This document shows, piece after piece, positions 26,243-35,315 of a DNA stretch of 64,000 nt. Source of the DNA: Planctomycetaceae bacterium (GTDB taxonomy: Bacteria; Planctomycetota; Planctomycetia; Planctomycetales; Planctomycetaceae); contig JAKFUG010000012.1 of NCBI GenBank assembly GCA_021732785.1, positions 1-64,000 on the forward strand. Direction: 5' to 3'. The stretch's first letter is position 1. Each line of letters opens with the position of its first letter. The position numbers were made by a program, and so were the translations under genes. The notes beneath the pieces are model-generated. The model was not told where the DNA came from, searched no databases, and saw only the letters and a list, made by a program, of their open reading frames with translations.

Positions 26243-26800
26243 CATTGTTGCCGCTCGAATGAAATCCCGGCGAACTTCCAGCCGCATGGTACGATCACAT
26301 GGGATGGACTCTCCACAATCTGCGGAGCGCGAATTTGGACTGCCGCGTCGCAAGTCGTTCTGGCGTTTGGTGGAAGTGAAGCCGTCGCGGTGTGGTCTGC
26401 CGGCGTATTGTGGCCGTCAGTGTCTCGGCGAGCACGATATCCGCCACAAACAGCGTCAGCGCGAAGTGTCCCTGAACTTTGTTCAGAAGAAACATTCCAC
26501 TCACGGCCCGTCGATCACCCGCGGCACGACCGGATCAGGGCTCTGATTCCCCACGGGATCAAATCCAAAGACAGAGAGGGCTCAGGGGTCGAATGAAAAC
26601 ACAGATTCTCCTGAAAACCAACTGTCTCTCTTGACGTGATTTTCGTAGTCCGTCGAAAAGGAAAGCTCAAGATTAGGGTGCGGACAGTCGAGGCGAATCG
26701 TCTACAAAACCGACGAAGAGGGGCGTTGGAAACACCGTAACGTCCTAACCTGCCAATGACTAACACTCCGAATTCAAAAAACGAGTCTTGGTCGGGCAAC
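26243..26800. other. Intergenic region without a confident gene
   Basis: Beyond the amidohydrolase stop there is no supported gene before the dnaG promoter. A 95-codon open frame (26259-26546, plus) and a 69-codon frame on the opposite strand (26295-26504) overlap. Neither has a ribosome binding site or a recognised domain, so neither is annotated as a gene. Confidence 0.4.
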
Positions 26801-26828
26801 TTGACCGGGAGGAGGGATTGGTTACAAT
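26801..26828 (+). promoter_or_regulatory. Sigma-70-type promoter for dnaG-rpoD
   Basis: TTGACC at 26801-26806 and TACAAT at 26823-26828 with a 16-base spacer. Both hexamers are one base from the bacterial consensus. Transcription would begin near 26836, giving a leader of about 185 bases before the GTG start of dnaG. Confidence 0.55.
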
Positions 26829-27020
26829 CGGAACAGGAACGAACGCTGCTCCGAGGACGCCAAGGCGTACCTGAGTCGCGAATTGTCAAGACCACCCAAC
26901 ATCCCGGATTGCTGGCCGTCCGTTCCGTAATCGCCTTGCAGTTTTGCAGGGCGTACTTTTTTGGCGACTCCTTTGCCGCGTCGGCTGACGGCGGGTGAAG
27001 TTTATGGTGGGGCTTGCACG

Positions 27021-28958
27021 GTGACCGGACTTCCGTCCGACATCAAAGAGTTGGTTCGTTCGCACACGGATCTCGTGGCGCTCGTCGGCGAAAGCGTTGC
27101 GCTGCATTCCCAGCGCGGCGGTCGCCAGTTCAAAGCCATCTGTCCCTTCCATGATGACCATAATCCGTCGATGGAAGTGAATCCCGAGCGGCAGACGTAC
27201 CGCTGTTGGGTCTGTAACAAAGGCGGGGACTGTTTCAGTTGGGTGATGGAATACGAAGGGGTGAACTTTCGCGAAGCCCTGGTGTCCTTAGCCAACCGGG
27301 CAGGGATCGAAATCCCCAAGTACTCTGGTCATCAGGACAATGGCCCGACGGTCAACGATAAGGCGTCACTCTATGAAGTGCTGGCGTGGGCCGAGACCGA
27401 GTTTCATCGCTATCTGCTGCAAGCGGCTCAGGCGGAACGAGCCCGCGAGTATTTGAAATCGCGGCGGTTCTCGAAGGAAACGATTGAGCTTTATCGCCTC
27501 GGTTACCACCCGGACAGTTGGGAATGGATTCAGGAACGGGGTCGGGACAAGTTTTCGCTCGAACGGTTGATTGCTGCGCGGCTCATCAAGGAACGCGACG
27601 AAGGGGGTGGGCATTACGACCTCTTCGTCGATCGGGTGCTCTTCCCGATTCATGACGAACGGGGCCGCACGGTCGCTTTCGGGGGTCGTGTCCTTCCCGA
27701 CTCGCGCTACAATTCCGGTGGTAAGTATTTCAATAGTCCGGAGAGCACGGTCTTCCAGAAGAGCAAGCTGATTTTCGGGTTGGATAAGGCCCGCGACGCA
27801 ATTCGCAAGACCGGCACCGTGGTTGTGATGGAAGGGTACGTCGATTGCATTAAGGCGCATCAGGCCGGTGTTCTCAATGCCGTGGCTACGTTGGGAACAG
27901 CACTGACGGAACAGCATGTGGCGTTTTTGAAACGGTTAGCCGAACGGGTGGTCCTCGTCTATGACGGTGATGACGCTGGTAAGAATGCCGCCGTTCGTGC
28001 CGTGGAGAAGTTCATCGCGCAGGATGTTGATCTACGGGTGTTAACGTTGCCGGAAAGCCTCGACCCTGACGAATTCCTCGATGCGCACGGCGCGGACAAA
28101 TTTGAATCACTGATTTCGCAAGCTCCGGAAGCTTGGGACGTCCGCTACCGACATTGTGTGTCACACTTTGGTACGAGCACGGTGACCGCACGGTTGAAAG
28201 TGCTCGACGAGATGCTGGGACTGCTGGCGAACAGTCCCGGGTTAAATGGTACGACTAAGGAAAATGTGCTGGTGGCACAGCTTGCACAACGTCTGGCGAT
28301 CACAGAAAGCGACGCACGTCGACAATTGCGCGAACTGCGCGGACGGACCGCTTCTGCCAACGCGATGCGTAAAGTCACCGCAGGTGAATCGACCGAGAGC
28401 GCGGAGGTGATCGCCCGCCGCGCAGCCGTGGTTTCGGTACAGCAACGTCAGCAGACAGACGATCTGCTGGAGTGCGAATTATTGCAACTCCTCTTTACCG
28501 CGCCCTCTATCATTGGATGGGTTCGCCAGGAGATCGGCGTTGATGACCTGCAAAACACGGCGCTGCGCGACTTGCTCGGCGTCTGTTTCGACTTGGCAGA
28601 TCAAGGGGACCTTCCCGAGTTCTCACAGGTACTGGCGCAACTGGAATGCCCGCACCTGAAAAGTCTCGCAGTGTGGATTGACGTTCAAGCGGCGGCACGG
28701 GATGTCGCCGGCAAACTCGCGCAGGACGCCGCGACAGCTTCGCAGGCCGAGGGGAGCACGACCGCTCCTTCGAGCCTGGTTCGGAATGTGGTGGATGGAT
28801 TGAAGTGGCGTCGCCAGCAGGCGACCCATGCCGCCGTCCAGGGTGTTCTTGCACAGCGGATCGAGCCCGGCACGCAACTTGATCCGGAATTACGTGAATT
28901 GCTTCAGCGGGCAGCGAGTTTTCATCAGCAGCGGGCCACGCGCAAGCTGCCGTCCTGA
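27021..28958 (+). CDS. dnaG: DNA primase
   Basis: 645 residues from the GTG at 27021 (VTGLPSDIKELVRSHTDLVA), which matches how the family begins; a TTG at 26961 would add 20 residues. Primase makes RNA primers for replication. The CHC2 zinc domain is C41-x2-H44 and C62-x2-C65 (CPFHDDHNPS, CWVCNKGGDCF). The RNA polymerase core has FVDRVLFPIHDERGRTVAFGGR, then TOPRIM elements VVMEGYVDC near 271 and VYDGDDAGKNA near 316. The C-terminal helicase-binding part is present but divergent. It is followed 27 bases later by rpoD, the conserved macromolecular-synthesis arrangement; rpsU is not here. Confidence 0.95.
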   Translation: MTGLPSDIKELVRSHTDLVALVGESVALHSQRGGRQFKAICPFHDDHNPSMEVNPERQTYRCWVCNKGGDCFSWVMEYEGVNFREALVSLANRAGIEIPKYSGHQDNGPTVNDKASLYEVLAWAETEFHRYLLQAAQAERAREYLKSRRFSKETIELYRLGYHPDSWEWIQERGRDKFSLERLIAARLIKERDEGGGHYDLFVDRVLFPIHDERGRTVAFGGRVLPDSRYNSGGKYFNSPESTVFQKSKLIFGLDKARDAIRKTGTVVVMEGYVDCIKAHQAGVLNAVATLGTALTEQHVAFLKRLAERVVLVYDGDDAGKNAAVRAVEKFIAQDVDLRVLTLPESLDPDEFLDAHGADKFESLISQAPEAWDVRYRHCVSHFGTSTVTARLKVLDEMLGLLANSPGLNGTTKENVLVAQLAQRLAITESDARRQLRELRGRTASANAMRKVTAGESTESAEVIARRAAVVSVQQRQQTDDLLECELLQLLFTAPSIIGWVRQEIGVDDLQNTALRDLLGVCFDLADQGDLPEFSQVLAQLECPHLKSLAVWIDVQAAARDVAGKLAQDAATASQAEGSTTAPSSLVRNVVDGLKWRRQQATHAAVQGVLAQRIEPGTQLDPELRELLQRAASFHQQRATRKLPS

Positions 28959-28985
28959 AGCAGAAATTTTGTAGAGGAGTATCCA

Positions 28986-30635
28986 GTGCATCGACTCGAC
29001 GACGCTTTGTCCCAACTGATTGAGCTGGGCAAACAACAGAAATGTTTGACGTTCTCGCAGGTCAATTCGTACCTGCCCGATGAAGCTGTCAGCCCGGAGA
29101 AGCTCGACAACCTGTTGATGGCGCTCGACGAACTGGGGCTCGAGATTGTCGCCGATGAAAAGGTGAAGCTCGCGATCCCGTTGCCGCCGAAGGGCAAGTC
29201 CCGCGTCTCCAAGCCGAAAGATCCCACGCACGACGAGAAGTCGAAAAAGATCGACGACCCCGTGCGGATGTATCTCACGCAGATGGGTGAAATTCCGCTC
29301 CTCACGCGCGAGCAGGAAATCTCGCTCGCGAAGAAGATCGAAATCACCCGCAAGCGTTTCCGTCGGCATCTGCTCGAAAGCGATTATGCCCTGAAGATGG
29401 CGATCGACATTCTCACGAAAGTGCATGTCGGCGAATTGCCGTTCGACCGCACGATCAAGGTGTCGGTGACCGAAGGTCTGGAAAAAAACCAGATCCTCGG
29501 CCGCATGCCGCACAACCTGCGGACGCTCGAACAACTGCGCAAGAAGTCGCAGTCCGACTTCGAAACGATGATCGCGCCGGAAAGCACGCCCGCTGAGAAG
29601 AAGGCCGCGGAGGACAATCTCAAGAAGCGCCGTCGCAAGATGGTCACGCTGCTGGAAGAGCTCAGCGTCCGGACGCAGCGTCTGCAGCCGACGATGAAGC
29701 GGCTTGAACAGATTTCCCGCCGGATGACCGAACTGCAACGGCAGTACGACAGCCTGAAGAATCTGAAGTCGGCGAAGGACGAGCGCGCCAACCTGCAGAA
29801 AGAACTGCGGGACATGATGACGATGACGCTGGAGACGCCGGAAACGTTGCGTCTTCGCATGGAAGCCGTGGAAGAACGCTTCGGTGCCTACGAACAGGCA
29901 ATGCGTGACCTCTCCGGCGGCAACCTGCGGCTCGTCGTGTCGATCGCCAAGAAGTATCGCAATCGTGGTCTCAGCTTCCTCGACCTGATTCAGGAAGGGA
30001 ACACCGGCCTGATGCGGGCGGTCGATAAGTACGAGTATCGCCGCGGTTACAAGTTCAGCACGTATGCCACATGGTGGATTCGCCAGGCGATCACCCGCGC
30101 TATTGCCGACCAGGCCCGCACGATTCGTATCCCGGTCCATATGATCGAGACGATGTCGAAGTTGCGGAAGGTCAGCAAGAAGCTGCTGCAAGAGAAGGGC
30201 CGCGAACCGACGCTGGAAGAAACCGCCGAAGCCGCGGGCGTTTCACTGGAAGAAACCCGCCGCGTGATGAAGATCTCGCGGCATCCGATCAGCCTTGATC
30301 GCCCCGTGGGTGAAAGCGAAGACAGCTACTTCGGCGACTTCATCGAAGATGATGCCACCGAAAGCCCGGTCAACGCCGCGACCTCGGAGATGCTCAAGGA
30401 CAAGATCGAATCGGTCCTGAAGACGCTGACGTACCGCGAACGGGAAATCATCAAGCTGCGTTACGGCCTGGGGGACGGTTACACCTACACCCTCGAAGAA
30501 GTCGGCCGCATCTTCAAGGTGACCCGCGAACGTGTCCGGCAGATCGAAGCCAAGGCCGTTCGCAAGCTGCAGCACCCGGTCCGCAGCAAGCAACTGAAAG
30601 GCTTCCTCGACCAGCTCGCCGCCGCGATGAAGTAA
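28986..30635 (+). CDS. rpoD: RNA polymerase primary sigma factor
   Basis: 549 residues from a GTG at 28986 with GAGGAG upstream. Region 1.1 is at the N-terminus ([20 protein letters not shown]). Region 1.2 follows ([20 protein letters not shown]). A helical non-conserved insert occupies about 110-300. Region 2 begins near 312 ([20 protein letters not shown], then [20 protein letters not shown] for -10 melting). Region 3 has [20 protein letters not shown]. Region 4 begins near 484 ([35 protein letters not shown]) for -35 recognition. This is a housekeeping sigma factor. A strong terminator follows. Confidence 0.96.
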   Translation: MHRLDDALSQLIELGKQQKCLTFSQVNSYLPDEAVSPEKLDNLLMALDELGLEIVADEKVKLAIPLPPKGKSRVSKPKDPTHDEKSKKIDDPVRMYLTQMGEIPLLTREQEISLAKKIEITRKRFRRHLLESDYALKMAIDILTKVHVGELPFDRTIKVSVTEGLEKNQILGRMPHNLRTLEQLRKKSQSDFETMIAPESTPAEKKAAEDNLKKRRRKMVTLLEELSVRTQRLQPTMKRLEQISRRMTELQRQYDSLKNLKSAKDERANLQKELRDMMTMTLETPETLRLRMEAVEERFGAYEQAMRDLSGGNLRLVVSIAKKYRNRGLSFLDLIQEGNTGLMRAVDKYEYRRGYKFSTYATWWIRQAITRAIADQARTIRIPVHMIETMSKLRKVSKKLLQEKGREPTLEETAEAAGVSLEETRRVMKISRHPISLDRPVGESEDSYFGDFIEDDATESPVNAATSEMLKDKIESVLKTLTYREREIIKLRYGLGDGYTYTLEEVGRIFKVTRERVRQIEAKAVRKLQHPVRSKQLKGFLDQLAAAMK

Positions 30636-30664
30636 TCCTTCGCGACGACAACATAACGCCCGCA

Positions 30665-30698
30665 GAAGCCCACGGATTCTTATCCGTGGGTCTTTTGC
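30665..30698 (+). terminator. Rho-independent terminator after rpoD
   Basis: Stem CCCACGGAT (30669-30677) with ATCCGTGGG (30682-30690), then TCTTTTGCTTT. It is a variant of the CCCAGGGAT hairpin found 3' of other genes, with a compensatory G-to-C change in both arms. Confidence 0.85.
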
Positions 30699-30926
30699 TT
30701 TGATGGTGCCCCGTTAATCATGGGCGAATTCTTCCGCACGCGAAGGATTTTTCTCCATCCATCCTCACGGCGATGAAAATGGCTTTGCGAAAAACACCTG
30801 AAAATGAGATGAAAATCGCTGACCGACCACAATTTCTAACAAAAACGTAATGGACTGCTGTTTGCGTTGTTGCTTCTGGTAGCGGTCCCGAATTCTGGGA
30901 TCATGATTGTTATCAGAGGTGGGCCA
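30699..30926. other. Leader region of a DUF1559 gene
   Basis: About 230 bases between the rpoD terminator and the DUF1559 start. It probably contains the promoter, but no confident hexamer pair could be picked. No gene seen. Confidence 0.35.
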
Positions 30927-32072
30927 ATGCAGAAGCAGACATGGAAATCGCAGAACGGATCGACTCGAAACGGCTTCACACTCATCGAACTGCTGGTCGT
31001 GATCGCAATCATCGCGATTCTTATCGCCCTGCTGTTGCCAGCGGTACAGCAAGCCCGTGAGGCCGCCCGGCGGACGCAGTGCCGCAACAACATCAAGCAG
31101 ATCGGACTGGCCCTCCACAACCATCATGACACGTTCGGGTTTCTTCCCGGCCTGGCTCTCTGCGGAGCCGGTGTCGAAGACTACAACCCCGGCATGCAGA
31201 ACATCTGGTTCCAGTTCCGCCATACTCCGCCCTCGGTCTATCTGTTGCCTTACGTCGAACAGACGGCGATGTTTCAGCAGATCAACATCAACAAAGGCGG
31301 GAACGATAACGTCACGCCGGGCGTACCGGGGGGCCTGACGAACCTGAATCTGATGAACCGGCCGCTGTCGGTCTTTCTCTGCCCGTCGATGCCCCCTCCG
31401 GTGAACCCGGTCTATGCGTGCTATTCCAGCTATGGATGGAGCCGCGGCAGCTACGATATCCATGTGCCCCGGCAATCATCGGACCTCGGCGGCGATATTA
31501 CCGGTGGCAGCTATGGCTGGACCTACAGCGATGGTGTCTTCGCGACGGCCTGGGACGGCGGTTTGTCACCCGAGCAGGCGACGGCTTATATCGCCCGGCA
31601 TGCCGCGGACACCACCTGGTGGAATGCCCATAAGGAATGCAAATTTAACTTCAAAGACATCACGGATGGCCTGTCGAATACCATCGCCGTCGGCGAATCG
31701 CATCACATCATCAAGGGCTACACGTCGACCATCGTGAATGGAGTCACCGTGCCCGCAGCGCAAGATTCTTCCGGACCGGCTGCATGGGGAGCCGATGGCG
31801 GCGATTACTACGGCGAAGGGACGATGAATGTCCGCATCAACGTTACATCGGGGCCGTATTACAGCCGTACGATGACGACCGGCAGAGACACCGCCGGTTT
31901 GCGGAATGTCATGAACAACAGCCCGCTCTTCTCGTTCCGCAGCAGCCACACGGGGGGAGCCACCTTCCTCCTGTGCGACGGGTCGGTGCGATTCCTCAGC
32001 GAGAACATCGATGTGCCCCTCTATAAATCGCTTGGCAGCCGCGCGAAGAGCGAAGTGGTGGGCGAGTTCTAA
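30927..32072 (+). CDS. DUF1559 type II pseudopilin-like protein, first copy
   Basis: 381 residues from the ATG at 30927, with AGAGGTGGG before it. The N-terminus carries the prepilin methylation motif [20 protein letters not shown] with G/F cleavage, then [20 protein letters not shown], the hallmark of the family. The DUF1559 body follows ([43 protein letters not shown]) and it ends with the typical [23 protein letters not shown]1559 proteins are massively expanded in planctomycetes and are probably exported pilus- or matrix-like subunits; no single function is proven. It is followed by two small lipoproteins. Confidence 0.93.
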   Translation: MQKQTWKSQNGSTRNGFTLIELLVVIAIIAILIALLLPAVQQAREAARRTQCRNNIKQIGLALHNHHDTFGFLPGLALCGAGVEDYNPGMQNIWFQFRHTPPSVYLLPYVEQTAMFQQININKGGNDNVTPGVPGGLTNLNLMNRPLSVFLCPSMPPPVNPVYACYSSYGWSRGSYDIHVPRQSSDLGGDITGGSYGWTYSDGVFATAWDGGLSPEQATAYIARHAADTTWWNAHKECKFNFKDITDGLSNTIAVGESHHIIKGYTSTIVNGVTVPAAQDSSGPAAWGADGGDYYGEGTMNVRINVTSGPYYSRTMTTGRDTAGLRNVMNNSPLFSFRSSHTGGATFLLCDGSVRFLSENIDVPLYKSLGSRAKSEVVGEF

Positions 32073-32132
32073 GACAAGAATCACGCCTGCCTTATCAACT
32101 CGCCACGTTTGCTGTCAGGACTGAGCTCCCTC

Positions 32133-32558
32133 ATGTGTGTTCGATACCGTCTGGTTGCTATCCTCGCGCTGGTCGCCCCTGGATGCAGTTCGCAAGTCAA
32201 GCCGCCTGCGTCAGTGCCGGTCATAGGGTCTGTGAGTCAGAAAGGAAGACCGGCGGCGGGCATCGTCGTGAAGTTTCACCCGCAGTTTGACATCGGCCGC
32301 CTCAAGTACATCCCTTCGGGAGAGACCGGTCCGAACGGCCAATTCATCCTTAGCACGGGCGCAGCCGGGAATGGCGCGCCGCGGGGGGATTACATTGTCA
32401 CACTTGAAAAGCCCAAAGTCGTCAGCGATCGTGAACACAGCGGCATCGAGATGGAAATCGACGAGTTCAAAGGCAAATACAGCGACCCCACCAAGAGCCA
32501 ATGGAAGGTCACCGTTAAAAGTGGCGACAACGTTCTGGAACCGTTCGACATCGATTAG
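32133..32558 (+). CDS. Small lipoprotein with transthyretin/carboxypeptidase-regulatory-like fold, first after DUF1559
   Basis: About 141 residues from the ATG at 32133 (alternative TTG at 32109). Signal peptide with lipobox LVAPGC. The mature part is a single beta-sandwich domain: PVIGSVSQKGRPAAGIVVKF, then GPNGQFILSTGAAGNGAPRG followed by DYIVTLEKPK. This pattern is shared by the small lipoproteins that accompany DUF1559 genes. It lies 60 bases after the DUF1559 stop. Confidence 0.75.
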   Translation: MCVRYRLVAILALVAPGCSSQVKPPASVPVIGSVSQKGRPAAGIVVKFHPQFDIGRLKYIPSGETGPNGQFILSTGAAGNGAPRGDYIVTLEKPKVVSDREHSGIEMEIDEFKGKYSDPTKSQWKVTVKSGDNVLEPFDID

Positions 32559-33072
32559 GACGGGCTCGCTCTGGTGTGGCCTCGCGCTGTTGATGGTGGG
32601 GTGCGGCCCGCCGTCACACGGTGTCTATCCGGTGGAGGGAACACTGCTGGTGGATGACCAGCCGGCGGTCCGCGCTTCGATGGCGTTTCATTCCACGAAT
32701 CCCGCAATCGTCGTCTGTCCGGTCGGTGTCACGGACGCGGATGGGACGTACAAGCTGACCACTTTCGCGGCCAATGATGGGGCTCCCGCGGGGGAATACG
32801 TGGTGACGTTGCTCTGGCCCGATGAGACCGTTCCCATTGATGAATGCGAGCGGCCCGGTGTCACTGAGAACGACCGTTTCGGCAGGCGGTACGCGAACCC
32901 GCGCACATCGCCGCTGCGTGTCACGGTTCGGCCGGAAACGAACCCGATTGTGCTGCACGCTGAGGAAGATCCCCGCTGGCGGCGGCAACCCGGCGCGAAA
33001 AGCCCGACAGTGCGTGCGATTCTTGAGTCGGCGCAGAGGAAAGAGTCGTTGGCAACGCCGCCGACGGAGTGA
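32521..33072 (+). CDS. Small lipoprotein with transthyretin-like domain, overlapping start
   Basis: About 183 residues. In this frame the only credible start near the lipoprotein signal is GTG at 32521 (VATTFWNRSTSIRTGSLWCG then LALLMVGC), overlapping the preceding gene by 38 bases. The lipobox is LMVGC. The domain has the same logic as its neighbour: VYPVEGTLLVDDQPAVRASM, VGVTDADGTYKLTTFAAN, DGAPAGEYVVTLLWPDE and RYANPRTSPLRVTVRPE. The long C-terminal tail is charged. The start is uncertain, the gene is not. Confidence 0.65.
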   Translation: MATTFWNRSTSIRTGSLWCGLALLMVGCGPPSHGVYPVEGTLLVDDQPAVRASMAFHSTNPAIVVCPVGVTDADGTYKLTTFAANDGAPAGEYVVTLLWPDETVPIDECERPGVTENDRFGRRYANPRTSPLRVTVRPETNPIVLHAEEDPRWRRQPGAKSPTVRAILESAQRKESLATPPTE

Positions 33073-33089
33073 TCCGCGAAGCGCAAGCG

Positions 33090-35000
33090 TTACACATCGA
33101 GATCATCCACGAGATTCGCTTCACTCATGATGATCCGATACCGCTCCGACGCATCTTTGCCGAGGAGTTGCGAGAACATCTGGTCGGCTTCGACGAGGCT
33201 TTCCACATCGACACGCAACAGAGTGCGTTTCTTCGGATCGAGAGTCGTTTCTTTCAAGTGAGCGGCGGTCATTTCGCCCAGCCCTTTGAAACGGGTGATT
33301 TCCACCTTGCGGTTCGCCGGGAGGGCCGCGAGGACTTCTTCCTTGTGGACATCATCGCGGGCATAGTGCGATTCGGTGCCCACCACGATGCGATACAACG
33401 GCGGCTGCGCGAGAAACACGCGGCCGGTTGTGATCATCTCCCGCATGTGCCGGAAAAAGAAGACCAGCAGCAGCGTGCTGATGTGGTAGCCGTCGCTGTC
33501 GGCGTCCATCATCAGGATCACGCGGCCGTAACGCAGGTGGCGAATGTCGAAACTGGGGCCAATGCCTGTACCGAGCGTTTCGACGAGATCCTTGATTTCC
33601 TGGCTTTCGAGAATCTTGCTGGTCGAGAGCGCTTCGGTGTTCAGGATCTTCCCGCGCAGTGGCAGGATCGCCTGGATGCGGCTGTCGCGACCCATGCCCG
33701 CGGTCCCACCGGCGGACTGACCTTCAACGATGAAGAGTTCCGATTCATTCGGATCGGTCGACCGACAATCGAGCAGTTTCCCCGGCAGACTCAACCGGCG
33801 TGATGTCGGCGTCTTTCGACGCACTTCCGTTGCCGCTTCCCGACTGGCTTGCCGCGCACGGGCCGCCAGCACAATCCGTCCGATCACCGCATCGGCGACC
33901 GTCGGGTTATTATTGATCCACGTTTCGAGCGCCGGGCGGATCAGGCTTTCGACCGCGGCGGCCATCTCGGGGTTGTTGAGCTTTTCCTTCGTCTGCCCCT
34001 GGAACATCGGGTCACCGAGGAAGACCGAGAGAATGCCGACCACGCCTTCGCGGATGTCGCTGTTCTCGATCGTCACCCCTTTGATCTTGATGTCGTGGAC
34101 ATCGAGATAATTGCGGACGGCCTTGCCGATCGCCGAGCGGAAGCCCGATTCATGCGTCCCGCCGGCATGGGTGCGGATGCCGTTCACGTAGCTGCGGATG
34201 GCTTCGTCGGTGGCTTCCGTCCATCGCAGCACGGCTTCGATTTTCAACTGGCCATCGTCGCGACTGATGCTAAACGATTGCTCGTGCGTCGGCTTTCTTT
34301 CCCCTTCCCGAATCAGTTTGTCGAGGTACGCCGCGATCCCATCTGGGTGGAAATACTCGATCGTTTCCTTCTTCGCCTCATCGACAAAGGTGATCTTCAA
34401 CCCGCCGTGGATGTAGGAAATATCTTCGAGATGCTGCTTGATCGTGTCCGCGTGAAAATGCGTCTTCGAAAAAATTTCTTCATCGGGCCGGAAGAAGATC
34501 GCCGTCCCGTGACCGCGAAACGGCTTCACTTTTTTGAGGGGCGTTGTCGGCTTGCCCCGCTTGAACCGTTGCGACCATTCGTGCTCATCACGATGAATCG
34601 TCGCTTCCAGCTCGACCGAGAGCGCATTCACCACCGACGAACCAACACCGTGCAAACCGCCGCTACGAGCATAGACTTTGTTCGAGAATTTCCCGCCGGA
34701 GTGCAGCGTCGTCAGGATCGTTTCCAGCGCCGATTTTTTCGTCTTGGTGTGCGTGTCGACCGGAATGCCGCGACCGTTGTCGTGGACCGTCGCCGAGCAG
34801 CCGTCCTTATGCAGCGTGATATGAATGGCGGACGCGAATCCAGCGATATGTTCGTCGACAGCGTTATCGACAATTTCCCACAGCAGGTGATGCAGCCCGC
34901 GGATATCGACGCCGCCAATGTACATCGATGGCCGCCGCCGCACGGCTTCGAGGCCCTCAATGACTTCAATATCGTCAGCGGTGTAACTCGCGTTGCTCAT
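33090..35000 (-). CDS. DNA gyrase/topoisomerase IV subunit B
   Basis: 636 residues. Type IIA topoisomerase ATPase subunit. GHKL domain: IEVIEGLEAVRRRPSMYIGG, HHLLWEIVDNAVDEHIAG, VHDNGRGIPVDTH, GLHGVGSSVVNALS. Transducer domain: RTHAGGTHESGFRSAIGKAV. TOPRIM: ESELFIVEGQSAGGTAGMGR, where the usual EGDSAGG is EGQSAGG, then LPLRGKILNTEAL and ILMMDADSDGYHISTLLL. C-terminal: RFKGLGEMTAAHLKETTLDP. GyrB and ParE cannot be separated by eye, and no A subunit is adjacent. The gene ends 17 bases from the convergent lipoprotein gene. Confidence 0.9.
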   Translation of the reverse strand: MSNASYTADDIEVIEGLEAVRRRPSMYIGGVDIRGLHHLLWEIVDNAVDEHIAGFASAIHITLHKDGCSATVHDNGRGIPVDTHTKTKKSALETILTTLHSGGKFSNKVYARSGGLHGVGSSVVNALSVELEATIHRDEHEWSQRFKRGKPTTPLKKVKPFRGHGTAIFFRPDEEIFSKTHFHADTIKQHLEDISYIHGGLKITFVDEAKKETIEYFHPDGIAAYLDKLIREGERKPTHEQSFSISRDDGQLKIEAVLRWTEATDEAIRSYVNGIRTHAGGTHESGFRSAIGKAVRNYLDVHDIKIKGVTIENSDIREGVVGILSVFLGDPMFQGQTKEKLNNPEMAAAVESLIRPALETWINNNPTVADAVIGRIVLAARARQASREAATEVRRKTPTSRRLSLPGKLLDCRSTDPNESELFIVEGQSAGGTAGMGRDSRIQAILPLRGKILNTEALSTSKILESQEIKDLVETLGTGIGPSFDIRHLRYGRVILMMDADSDGYHISTLLLVFFFRHMREMITTGRVFLAQPPLYRIVVGTESHYARDDVHKEEVLAALPANRKVEITRFKGLGEMTAAHLKETTLDPKKRTLLRVDVESLVEADQMFSQLLGKDASERYRIIMSEANLVDDLDV

Positions 35001-35315
35001 CGGCAGTCGTTTCTCAGGAGACGGTGTTCAACCCCGCAGCGTCCGTGGCGGGGGAACTCACTGTTCTACACGGTGGACGGTTGGGAGGAAACCTTGCGAG
35101 AAATCCGAAATCCGAAACTCGAAATCCGAAGGAAATTTCAAATCCATAAGAAGCAAACATCGTGTGGCGATACCGATGTTTGATGATATTCGTCTTTTCC
35201 ATTTTTCCATTTCGAGCTTCCTTCGGATTTCGGATTTCGAGTTTCGGATTTTCTCCCCGACTGTTACTCTCCGTGCGATGCCGGAGTTGCGGCAATTTGA
35301 GGAGGCTGGGGCGGC
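35001..35315. other. Divergent intergenic region with ATCCGAAAT repeat
   Basis: About 315 bases between the gyrB/parE start and the symporter start. It carries the repeat at 35099-35252. No gene seen. A strong Shine-Dalgarno (TTGAGGAGG) precedes the symporter. Confidence 0.5.
35099..35252. repeat. Dispersed ATCCGAAAT inverted repeat, intergenic copy
   Basis: Left arm 35099-35137 (GAAATCCGAAATCCGAAACT and on) and right arm 35211-35252 (CTTCGGATTTCGGATTTCGA and on) flank a roughly 70-base centre. It is the same family as 10822-10950. Confidence 0.75.

Noticed and set aside
25013-26353. A 446-codon open frame opposite the M20 amidohydrolase
   Set aside because: The plus-strand protein has complete M20 motifs. 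The opposite frame is a shadow.
26259-26546. A 95-codon frame after the amidohydrolase as a possible small gene
   Set aside because: No ribosome binding site, no recognisable domain, and an overlapping frame exists on the other strand. It may be real but cannot be supported.
28890-30191. A 433-codon open frame opposite rpoD
   Set aside because: The plus strand is the unmistakable primary sigma factor. The antisense product is rich in H, R and L without any domain.
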